Shown piece by piece: positions 46,701 to 58,700 of a stretch of 64,000 bases of DNA. The DNA is taken from contig JANYCZ010000064.1 of assembly GCA_025360015.1 (NCBI GenBank), positions 124,001 through 188,000 of the forward strand. The letters are read 5' to 3'. Position numbers and translations under genes: made by a program. The stretch's first letter is position 1; every line of letters begins with the position of its first letter. The DNA is from Verrucomicrobiota bacterium (GTDB lineage Bacteria; Verrucomicrobiota; Verrucomicrobiia; Verrucomicrobiales; Verrucomicrobiaceae). The notes under the pieces are model-generated. The model saw only the letters and a list, made by a program, of their open reading frames with translations, did no database searches and was not told the DNA's origin.

Positions 46701-49700
46701 TTGACGACGTGCGTGGTGTCTCCGGTGATCTGCCCGGCCCAGTCCGATGCGCCGTTGCTGGCGACCGTCAGCGTTGCCGCAGTGGTGGAGGTGTTGGTCA
46801 CGATCCCGCCCGTGCCAGGCAGAATGCCCACACTGGTGAAGTTGCCAGCGGTCTGCGAATTGCCGTTCAGGTCCAGAGTGCCGCCTGCGTTCACGGTCAG
46901 CGCACTGGCATTCAGCGTGGAGGTCAGCGTGGTGATCGTCGGGCTTGTGGTGGCAATGTAGAACAGCGCATTGGTCGTCGGAGACGGCGGTGCCAGTTTC
47001 AACGTGCCCAGATTGATGCGTGTCTGGCCGGTATAGCTGTTCTGCGCCGCGCCAAGGATCACCGATCCTTCTCCACTCTTGGTCAGACCGATCGGCGAGG
47101 GGACAATGACACCGCCCACGGCGGCATTGATGGTAAGCACGGTGCCGCTGCCTGCGGTGTAGATGAGCATTTCACGGCTGTTGGTGCCAGATGCATTGAT
47201 GAAACCGCCGCCCACGGACCCGATCGTCGCACTCACGGTGGCCAGGATGCCTCCGCTGTCGAGAGCGATATTGAGGCCCGCATTGACTGTCAGTGTCGGA
47301 TTTACCGCAGTACTGAAGGTCAGTGAATTGATGACAGTCGATTTGTAGGCGGTTGCTGAGGTGCCGACATAAGGCAGGGTGGCGGCGCCTGTGCTGAGAG
47401 GAGTCGTCGTGTTGATCAGGATGTTGTTGCTGGCCGTGAAGGTGGTGTCCATTTCATTCGCCGCCAGCGCACGCAGCCCGTTCGATCCATTGAAGGCGAA
47501 GCTGACACCCGAGCCGTTGATGCCCGTGTCATCCACGATGATCCAGGGAATGATGGCGGCGCTCTTGCTTGCGGCGGCTCCCGCCTGACCGATGGTAGTC
47601 GGGGCGGTGGCCAGCACCACGTTGGTCTTGCCCGCCGAGGATGCTGCGGTGCCCAAAGCGTTGCCGCGGATGAGCACGGTGCCGGTGTTGGCCGTACGTG
47701 AGATGGTGCCCGTGGTGGTGGTGGACAGCTGCAGAGAGGACGTGGCACTGGTATCCAGCGTGATCAGACTGAAACCGCCGTTGATGTTCAGGCCGCCCGT
47801 GCCCAGACTTTCGTTTTCAGCCGTGGTCGTGCCCGTGCTGGCGGTCAGCAAAAGCGTGCCTCCATTGAGAGTGATGCCGTGAGCACCGGTCCGGTTCACC
47901 GACGCCGCAAGTGCGGTATAATCCAGCTGCAAAGTGTTGGAGGGAATGAGACCCGAAGTCGGGCCCCCGAACACGTTGATGGCCGCCGTGGTAGTTCCAA
48001 GCACCGTCGTCGCTACGCCGGAGATCACCACTTTCCCGAGGGCCACGTTGAGCGCCGTGAGGGTGGAAGCGGTGGTGACGCCGGTGAGCTTCAGCGTGTT
48101 GGCTCCCACCTTCGTCAGTGTGGCGCTGCCGGTCACCTGGCCCGCCAGCGTGAGGTCGCCAAAGGTGGTGCCGCCCAGGCCGCTGGTCGTGTTGACGTAA
48201 TTGGTGCCGATGCTGGCTGAGGTAACCACCGTCACAGCGCCGGCATAGCTGGCGGCCGTGGTGGAGGTGTTGATCAAGGAGCCGAGCGAGCTGACGGTCC
48301 CACTGCCGGTGATCGTGCTGCTGCCGCCGTAACCGAGACTGGTGATGCTCAGCGGATTGGCATTGGTCACCGTCAGACCGTTCAAATCAAAGACAGCGCC
48401 GCTGGCAATCGTGACCGCGTTGGTCCCAACGCCGAAGGCTCCGATGTTGCCCAGCTTCAGCGTACCCAGAGCGATGCTGGTGGCGAAAACCTGCGCGCCG
48501 TTGCTGGCATTCAGGATCAGCGTGTCCGTCCCCTGCTTGGTCAAGGTGATGCCGGCTCCGCCCACGATGGCGTTCAGGGTCAGGTCGCCATTGCCGCCCA
48601 CCGTGGCGCTTGATCCCAGAGTGAGAGTGCCCGTCAGACTGGCGGCGGTTGGGCTGCTGTTCCACAGCGCACCGCTGGAGCCGGCGGCGAGAATGGCCGC
48701 CGGAGTGGCGGAGGCGGATGGGATGAGTGCGCCGATGCCATTGATGGTGATATTTCCTGTGACGCCAGTCACGCCATTGAGATCCAGCATGCCTGAGGCA
48801 TTGAAATAGTAGGTGCCGGATCCTGGCGCTGTCGCGGCCTGGGACAAGGTCACGTTGAGTCCGCTGATGGCGGTGATGTAAGTACCGACGGGGATGCCCG
48901 CGCCGGAAACCGCCATGCCGATCTGCAGCGTAAGGCTGCCTGCAGTGTCTGTGCCTGCCAGCGTGAGAGTGGCCGATCCGCTGGCAACCGTTGGCAGTGA
49001 GGTGCTCGCCGTATTGATGTTCCGAATCAGCGTGCCGCCCAGGCTGCCATTGCTTCCAGTGCTGAGTGCCGTCGCACTGTTGAGCTGCACAAAACCACCC
49101 TGGATCACAAGGTCACCCGTGAAGGCGGTGTTGTTGCCACCCAGGATCAGCGATCCCGTGCCAGCCTTGAACAGTGCATTGGCCGCACCACCGCCACTTT
49201 GGGTGATGGCACCGATCAAATTGAGTGTGCCAGCCCCCTGGCTGGCCGTGTTCGTCGTGGCGATGACCACTCCATTGCCTACGGTGATAGGCCCATCCAC
49301 TCCGACCCAGCCAGCACCGTAAACACCGCTGCTGCCATTGACGATGTTGAGCTGGGAGTTGCTGCCCAGGACCATCGCCGTACCCGCAGCAGGAGCGATC
49401 ACAGCGCCGAGCGGCGATGCCAGCGTGTCAATCGTCGCGGACGTGCCGGTGGCGAGCGTGTAGTTGTTGTTGATGACGGCGGCAAAGTTGTACTTGTTGG
49501 CCGCAGTCGGTGCCGCAGCAGCATAGAAGAGCTTGCTCGAAGGGATCGCCTGGAAGCCGCCGGTGGCTCCCGCCACAGTGTCGGGCACATTGTTGCCCGC
49601 CGTGTCCGCGCCTGCATACAGCAGACGGTAGGAGCCGGAGAGGGTGGCATTGTACGCCGTGTAAGTGATGGTGTGGTAGCCGCTGCCGAGGGTGATCTGG

Positions 49701-52700
49701 CCGCTGCCTGCGGCTTCAGTGATGCCGGAGTGAGGGCCGCGGTCGGTGAGGACCAGTTGACCGTCGATGTAAAGAAGGCCCGCGTCATCAGAGGCGCTGC
49801 GGAAGGTGTAGGTCCCGCCAGCGGTGATTTGCAACAGCCCCTGAAGAGTGGTGATGCCGTTGGTGAATGCGGCGGTGGTATCTGACGCACGGTTGCTCAT
49901 GCTGGCGTCGTTCAGCGAGCTCACAGTGCCGGTGCCAGAAGAGCCGATCCCGGCCACATTGACATTGATGATGCCCTGCGCGGCACCCAGACTGCTGTAA
50001 CTCGCCGCAAGACCGCCAGAGGTGTACCCACTCGGCGTGGTGACAGGGGCCGTCGCAGGGGCCTGAATCACGATCGGGTAATAGTTGCTACCGTTGTAGG
50101 TGGAGAGCTCAATGGGATTAGTAGCTACCGTCGTGGTCGTGCCGAGGATGGTGCTGTCAGGAATATACAAGGTGCCCTGCCCGATATTGATCGGCTTGTT
50201 GCCAGCCGAGTAATTGTACACATAGGCCGTCATGCCGGACGGAACATTGATGCGGGGCGCGCCTGTCGTGTCGGTGAGATTTTGGATGATGAGCGTGTAA
50301 GCATTGGCGCTGCCGAGATTCAGCACCTGCGTACCGCTCATCGTCAGTTGCGGCACCTTGATCGCGTTGCCTGTGCCGTTCGCGGCGACAAGGGCCACGC
50401 CCACGGTCGTCGCATTCCCCACGAATAGATTCGCATAGTTGGAGCTTGGATTGAGCGTGATCGCCAAGCCTTGATACACAATCAGGCCATTGCTGTACAA
50501 CCCGTTGTTCTCCAGAGCCAGGGTGCCATTGCTGGTGAGCGTAACACTCGGATTGAGCATGGGCTGCGGGGTGTTGCCCGTGGCTCCTCCCAGGACCAGG
50601 ACGCCTGCGTTGACAGTGATGGATCCGCCAAAGGTGTCGTTGTTGGTCAGCGCCAAAGTGCCGAGGCCATTTTTAATGATGCTTGATGTCCCGCCGCCCG
50701 CGCCACCATTATCCGTCACCACCCCACCCAGAGTGAGGAAGGTGCCCGGCACATCGACATTCACAGTCGTGGCCCCGGCGTTGAGGTTCACCGTGCCGTT
50801 GAGTGTGAGGCCGGTCAGCCCCTTGAAGTTCAGGTCATTGCCGCCGAGCACCAGCGCATTTCCAATCACATTCGTGCTCAAGTTCGAAGTCAAATAAGTG
50901 CCCGCGCCGATCGTGAAGGTGCCCGTGCCGAGCGGGCCGCTGGTCACTGCGCCCGCCACCGATGTGCTGCTGGCCGCAATGGCAATGCCACCTGCCGTGA
51001 GGTTTACACCGCCGTCGAAAGTGCTGGAACCGCTGCTCAGTTGCAGCATGCCGTTGCCCGCTTTGCTGATGCCCACTCCCGCGCCCGTCGTGCCGATGCC
51101 GACGATCGGCGAGCTGATATTCAGCGCCGCCGTGAGCTGGGTCACCGTGCTGCCCGCGATCTGAATCGGATTCACGGTGATGGTGTTGGTGCCCGCAGCC
51201 AGGCCGAGCGAGGCGACACTGATGAGGGACACCGTGAATGGATTGCTCGAACTCGCGGTGATGGGGCTGGAGCTCGTCAGATTCAGCACGCTCACCGGAA
51301 TGGTGGTGGCGGTGGTCACATTGGGGGCACCTTCACCGCCATTGTTGTTGAACACGAGGCTGTTCAGCGCTTGGGTGCCGGCCAGATTTACCGTGGACTT
51401 GCCAAAGAGGGTCAATGTGTTGTTGGGGTCGATCTGACCGCCGATGCCAACCGCATTTCCGCCCACGCCACTGATCCCGATGTTCAGCGTGGTGGCCACG
51501 CCTCCGGTGATGCCGCCCACGAGGGTGATCCCACCTGAAGGCAGCACAACGGTACCGGCGGCACCGTCGAGGCTCAGGGTGCCTTGATTGATCACCGTGC
51601 CACCTGTGTAAGTGTTTGCCGCGGTGAGCGTGAGCAGGCCCGTGCCTGACTTGATCAGCTGAGTCAGGTTCCCCAGTCCATTGTTCTGGATGGAGGAGTT
51701 GATGACAATGTTGGGGACAAACGACAGGGTTTGCCCCGCGGCGGTGGAGGTGGCATTGTAGTTGATGGTGAACTGGGTGCCATTCACCACCTGGGTGATG
51801 TAAGCCCCGGCCGGAATGCCTGTGCCGGTGATCCCCATGCCGGCAAAGAGGCCGGTGGTCGAAGTGACGGAAACCGTGTTGCTATTCAGGACCGTGGCAT
51901 TGCTCGCAGCCCCGGTGGCGACGGCGGCGGCGGCCTGGGCGGTGGTGAGTGCCGTGTTAAAAATCACCAGCTCGGTGCTGCCCGTTGTCGCCGTCCCGCC
52001 AGAGGTCAGAACGCCCCGTACGGCGCTCGTGCCGATGATCGTGGAACCCACCGTGCTGTTGCTGTGGAGCAGACCGCCTTTGATGATGTTGAGCACATCC
52101 GTCGGATTGGTAAACGCCAGATCATTCTCGGCCACCCCGGCAAAGCGCAGATAATCCGTGGTCGCCCCGCCAGCATTGAGGGTGATCACCTGGTTGATGC
52201 CGACGATGCCATTGAGGATGTTGGTCACCTTGCCTGCACCAAAGCCATTGAGCGTGCCGCCGGTGTAGGTGTTGAGCACGTTTGCGCCCAGCAGAGCGGT
52301 GGTGGTGGTGACGGTGCCGCCGGACATGTAGCCGCCGTCGAAGCCCTGATAGCCGTCGGTTCCCACCGCGCCGATGCCCATGGAGGGATTGTAGCCTGCC
52401 CAGGTGTCGGAATTGGCAATGGCCCAGGACCCGATAACGCCCGTGGCGGTGCTGTAACCAAGACTCGCACCATTGTCCGCCACCAGGATACGTGGAGCGG
52501 CGGCTTCAGACCCCAAGCTGGCGCCAGCGAAGTTCAAAACGGCCCCGGCGACGTGGGTGATGCTGGCGAAGCTCAAATCCGCATTGGCGTAAGTGCCGCC
52601 CCCGGTTGCATCCGTGATGGTGCTGAAACCGGAGACTGCAGTGAGGGCCCCCAGGCTCTCCGACGTATAAGTATTGATCCGGCCGGTGAACGTGATGGCA

Positions 52701-55700
52701 CCGCCATTGAGTGTGATCGGTGCCGCGTCGTTGACGCGGTCATTGTTGTTGATGAACAAGTCGGAGTTGTTGTTAAAGCTCAGGCTCGAATAATTCAGCG
52801 TGATCGACGAGGTGTTGGACAGGGTGCCGTTGTCCTGCAGGGCGATGCCGCCGCCCAGGATGATCGTGGCACCGGAATAGGTGTTGGCAGCGTCCATGGT
52901 CGTGGTGTTGCCGTTAACGCGAACATAAGTGATGGTGCCAGTGATGCTCCCCCCCCATGTGGCCGTGGTGGCGTTTGACACCAGAAGAGCTGCGCTGCTG
53001 CTGGTGATCGTGCCGCCCGCCCCCCAGACAAGTCCGGTCGCATTGCTGAGGATATTGCCGACGTATTCGACGGTACCGTTCAGATCTAGCGTGGCCCCGT
53101 AGTTGACCGCCAGAGCGCCACCATTGTCAAACAGGGTGTTGTTCCCAGCCATGAGGGTCGTCGTACCGCCATTGAGTGTGGTGGGGCCGGTGTAAAACTG
53201 CCGGGAGGTGATGTTGAGATTGCCGCTCAGGCCTTTGGTTAGGCCACCGATGGCCATGCTCGCCACGGGAGCCGTGCTGTTGGCGTAGAAATTGGTGCCC
53301 GCAACGTTGGTGTTCGTCATCAAGGAGCCGACCAGAGCGCCGCCCAAATTCAGCGTCGCACCGCTTGCCACCTGAATGATCGCCTCACCTCCTGCTGCGG
53401 CGGGAGCGACAGTGGTGGTGACATTAATCGGTGCCAGCACGATGCGTGTGGCGTTCAGGGTGTTCGTGCCGCCATTCACCAAAATACCACCGCTGCCCAG
53501 AGTGAGTGAGAGATCGCTCGCCAGAGTCGTCGCTGCATCCGTGCCCACACCCACTGTGAGGCCGCTGCCGTTGATGGAGAGCGCATTGAGGATGCGCCCG
53601 CCTGCAGCAGCCCCGGCGGAATAGAGCGCATTGGTCGTGCTGCCCGACACCTGCAAAGCAATCGTTGGCGTTGCTATCAGGCTCGCCAGGGTGACATCGC
53701 TCGGCGTGCTGAAATTGCTAAAGGCGGTGAGACCGTTCGCTCCCGTGGTGGCCCAGGCAGTGCCGCCGATGATGATGCGCGGCAGCAGCGCGTTCGCGGC
53801 TCCACCCGTGCCCCCAGACATGGGCAGCCCGAAGGTGATCGCTGAGGCCGACGTCACTCCGGAGGCAGCGACTGCCTGGCTCAGCGTCACTGTTGTACCA
53901 GTAAACGAAGAGATCGTGGTGCCGTTCAGAATCCCCGCGCCCGACACAGCCTGACCGGCAACAAGACCGGCCGTGGAGGCAAACGTCAGCGTGGTTCCCG
54001 TGACGGTAGCCGCGCTCGTGTTCAGCGAGCTGCCGAAATTCACCTGATTGGTGGCGGTGCCCAGAGTCGCATTGGAGGTGATGTTCAGCGTGCTGCCTGC
54101 GGTGGTGGCGGTCAGCGAGGCGAAGTTCAGCGTGGTCGTGCCGCCGTTGCTGGTGATGTTGATGAGGGACTGGCCGCTGCCAAGGATCAGGGTCCCTGCG
54201 GTGCCGCCAGCGGTTCCTTCGGTTGATCCGGTGCTTTTGCCGATGAAGTTCAGCGTACCGCCCGCCAGAGTCAGCGGATGATTGCCCAGGCGATTGGCTG
54301 CGGCGGCGGTGATGCTGTTGTCCAGCGTCAATATCGCCGACTGATTCACGGTGATCCCGCTGCTGCCGGTGAAGGCTCCATTGGCCCCTTTTAGAACCGT
54401 GGTACCGCTGTTCAGTGTGGTCGCACCTGTGTAAAGATTGGCGGCGGTCAGCGTCAGCGTGCCGGTGCCCGAGTAGGCCAGGGCATTGGCTCCTCCCACG
54501 CCGACAACATAGGCTCCACTGACCGTCGTATTGCCCGAACCACCGAAGGTCAGGGTGGACAGGGCGGTGTTGCTGATGCTGCCAGAAAAAAGCAGTGAGG
54601 CTCCGCTGCTGCTGTCAATATTATTGGTCACGAGACGGCTGGCCGCCATGCCCACGACACCTGCCAACTCAATGGAATTGCTTCCAGAGATCACATCTGC
54701 AGAGCTGGTCAGGAGCACCGCATTGGTGACGGCATCGGCCCCCGTCAGCGGCAGCGTCCCGGCAGTCAGCGTACCAGTGCCGAATGAAAATGTACCACTG
54801 CCGAAGGCATTCCTCGCATTGGCGATGAGGGTCCCCTGCAACAGTGATATACCCCCTGTAAATGTTGTGGCTGCATTCAAGGTCACCGTGCCAAGTGTGC
54901 TAATGGTCAGCACGCCAGCCATGTTTCCTGGCAGACCCACATCGAAAATCGTGTTTCCCGTGCCGTTCAATATCAACCCATTGGCAGGAACCGTCAACGT
55001 CATCGCACCGCCAAACCTCAAGGAGCCGGCCGGACCGATGTTGTTACTAAGCGTGGTGGCAGTAGCAAAACTGAAGGTGGTGGCACCGGTGAAGGCGATG
55101 GAATTCAGACCGCTGAAGGTGAAGTTGCCACCGGCGACCGCTACAGGGCTGGTGATGGTGGTGCCGCCAGGGTTCAGGGTAAACAGTCCGCCGTCGGCGC
55201 CCATGGTCAGGATGGTGGCGTTCATTCCCAGCGGGTTGGCAGCGCTGGAAGAAATGCTGCTCCACCCCGCACCAATCCCCAGAAAGCCATCTGACACCGT
55301 CACCGTACCTGTGAAGGTGTTGGCTCCGGTCAGGATCCAGGTGCCGCCGTTGCCCTTGGTGACCGACAAAGCCCCACCGTTGTCCGCCAGCACCGCAGTG
55401 ATGGTGTTGGCATCCCTGCTTTGTCCCACGAGCTGCAGGACCTTGGCTCCGGCGACAAAATTGGTGATTGACGTGAGGATCAAAGGCCCGCTCCCGCTGG
55501 CGTCGATAGTAGCGGTCCCGGTCGAGTTGAGGTTAATGGTCCGGGAGGCCGTTTCGCCACCTCCGGCGTAGAGGAGATAGCCGCCGACGGTGCCGCCATT
55601 GCCGATGTTCAACTGGCCCGATGCATCGCCGAAGGAGCTGGAGGTGCTACCGGCAGAACCGATGCTTTGCACGGCAATGGCGCCCGCACCGCTGATGGTC

Positions 55701-58700
55701 GTGTTCCCGGAATAGGTGTTGGCCCCGTTGATAAGGAGCATGGTGTTGGCGGGCACTGTCAAGGTCAGTGAGCTGCCGGTGGCACCGCTGATGACTCCCG
55801 CCATTGTGTAGATGTCTGCGGCCGTGGTGGCATTGGCCGTGATGGTGATGGCCCGGGCGGAGCCGTTCAGATCCAAGGGGTTCAGGAGGGTGGTGTCTGA
55901 CAAAGCCGTGGCAGACCCCAGCAGCAAAGTGCTGGTATTGAACGGGGCAGTGCCAAACACCAGCTTCGTGGGATTGGCCAGGCCGCCGATGGCAACGGTG
56001 AGTGCTGAACCCGACGCTGCAAAGCCGCCGCTGCTGGTCCATTGCACCTGGCCCGCCCCTGTGCCCAGAGCGCGTGTGAACGTGCCGGAGGTTTCGAATA
56101 TGCCGCCTGCAAGCACCAGGTTACTGTTCGCAGACAGGCTGCTGATGCTGCCAAACGTCAGAGCCGTGCCGCCGGCCACGGTGTTCACGCTGCTGAGCTG
56201 GATCTGCAAGGGCCCGAGGATGCTGGCAATCACGGTGCCTGGGGCGATGCCGACACCGCTGACCGCCTGGCCCACCGCAAGTCCGGCGGTGCTGGCAAGA
56301 TCGAGCACATTAGAACTGACGGAGCTTGAGGCGGCGGTCGCCGTCGTGGCATTGGAGCCGCCGTCCTGAGCACGCAGAACTCCCAACGAGATCGTCGTCG
56401 CACCGCTGTAAGTGTTGCCTGTATTGCCCAGAATCCATGTGCCAGCGCCGGCCTTGGTCACGCTCAGGGCCGTGCTGTCGATGGTGTTGTCGATCAGTTT
56501 CAGATCGATCTCATTGTCTCCCGTGGACGTACCCTGCAGCGTCAGGGTTTTAGCACCCGCTGTGGAAAACCCCACCGCCGCAGTGTTGGTAAACCAGATG
56601 ACCGCGCTGTTGATGTTCCCGGCACCCACCGCAGAGTTGCCGAAGCCGCCGGACGAATCCAGGCCACCATTCCCCGCCAGCGTGAACAGGCGGTCCGTTT
56701 GCACGGAGGGCGATTCGACCATGGAGAGGAATGAATTGCTGTTCTGGCCGATGTATTGAAGAATGCCCGCCGTGGCGCTGGCGGAGTTGCCCAGCACCAG
56801 GCTGGCGGCATTCCCTTGGGCGTTGCCGGTGCCAATGCCGCTGGCCTTGCCATAGTTCGCCAGCAGTGTGATGCCCAGAGTGCCCTCGGCGATGGTGGTC
56901 ACGCCGCTGTAGGTGTTGTAACCGATGCTGCCCAGCACCGAGCCGGTCGGGCTGGTGCTGGAAGCAGCCCCATTGAGGGGATTGAAATATTGCACGCCCG
57001 TGGTGCCGTTTTTGGTGACGTTGAGCACCCCCGTGCCATCCTGCAGCAGGCCGGAGAAAGTGGCTGTCGTGCTGGCGGTGCCCGCAAGGCCGATGATCAG
57101 CGTGGCTGCGGCCGTGCCCGATGCACCACCACTGTTGGTGATTGTACCCGCACCGGTAAGCGCACCGATGGTCACGCTGCCGCCTGCTCCGGCAGCATTG
57201 AGATCCAGCGTTGCGTCCTGCCGGACCGCCGTGACATTGGCGGTGGAAATGACGCCCAAAGTGGCGGCTGCACCGGAGAGCTTCAAGATGCCTTGATCGA
57301 TGTTGACGTTGCCGGAGAAGGTATTCGCTCCACTGATGATCAAGGTGCCTGCGCCCGCTTTGGTGAGAGACCCCGCGCCGCTGCTGATGAGCGCGCCGAT
57401 GGTGAGGGTGTTGGCATTGGTGCTGCCCCCTGTGTACACGATGATTTCACTGGTGGCGCCCCCCAGCGTGTTGCCAGCGGCACTGGCACTGATCGTGGCC
57501 GAACCCGTGGAGTTGTCAAACAGGACCGCGCTGGTGCTGGACGCCGCACCAAGTGTCAGCACGCCGCCAAGGGTTAGCGAGGTGCTGCCGGAAATCTTGA
57601 GCGCACTGATCGTTTCAGCCGCAGTGGTGGTGACCGTTCCGCCGCTGAGCCAGTACGTCGAGGTTCCCGTGGAACCTGAAGTGGGCAGGCCGGAAACATA
57701 GCTCGAATAAGGGGCGACCACGTAGGGACCCGAACCTGTCACTGCAGCAAAGTCCACGGCGCTCGTCGTGGGATTGGTGTAGTAGGCAAAGCCTTTGACG
57801 GTGGTGCCAAGGCCGATGATGCCATTTAAAATGGTGGGAGTCGTGGTGAACTGAATAGTCGTGCCAGTGCCAGGGCTAAAGTTCAGCACTGCACCCGCAC
57901 CGCGCGTGCCAATGGGTGTGGTGGGAAAGCCAAAGGTGAGTGTGGGCGTGCCGCCGTTGGCTGTCGTGAGGATGTTTCCCTGCCCTGCCGTGGGAATCAG
58001 CTGCCCGACCGTCATCGTCATGGTACCGGCGGCTGCCGAGCCCAGCATCTGGAAAGTGCCCCCGGCGTAACCATTTCCAGTCATGGGGTCCGTGGCAAAC
58101 GTGAGGTTGTTGCTGCTGCTCAATGGCGCAGAGCCATTGCCACTGCCAGCGGTGGGCTGGACCTGCAACGTGCCGCCCGCCACGGTGACCGCACCGGTAA
58201 AACTCTGCGCTATGCCAGTGGCTCCGACACTTCCAAAATAAAGGGTGCTGCTCGCGGCAATGGCGGTGACTATCGTGTTGTTGAGCACCACGCTGCTGCC
58301 GTAAATCGCGGTGATGACCGTGCCGGCAGGCACATTGGAGCCCGTGACGCCCTGGCCGACGACCAGCCCTGCAACACTGGTCAGCGTGATCGTATTGGTG
58401 TTGGCCGCGCTGATGGCGGTCGTTGCCACGGCAGCAGCCTCACCACCAAAGACAATGGCACCGCTGGTGATGGCGGCGGTGGTGCCCACGTTCAGAGTGA
58501 CCGTTGTGGAGGTCAGAGCGGTGATGTAAGAGCCTGCTGCGATGCCGGTGCCAAACACCTGCTGCCCCACGGCCAGACCCGTGGTGCTGGGAAGATTCAG
58601 CACCGTTCCCCCGAGGGCTGTTGTCGTGCTCGTCGTCGTCATCGACGCACCTGCAGCGACGGTCGCCGCCGCGTACGTGGAAGCCGTGGGCGCATACAGC

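Noticed and set aside
44357..47326. 989-codon frame on the plus strand inside the giant gene
   Set aside because: It is opposite the beta-strand-repeat protein and its sequence is an Arg/Gly/Ala/His-rich translation of the complement of Gly/Thr/Ser codons. Similar shadows occur at 42950-44266, 51731-52978 and 54531-55571. The minus frame has a signal peptide, a ribosome binding site, repeats and a sorting tail.
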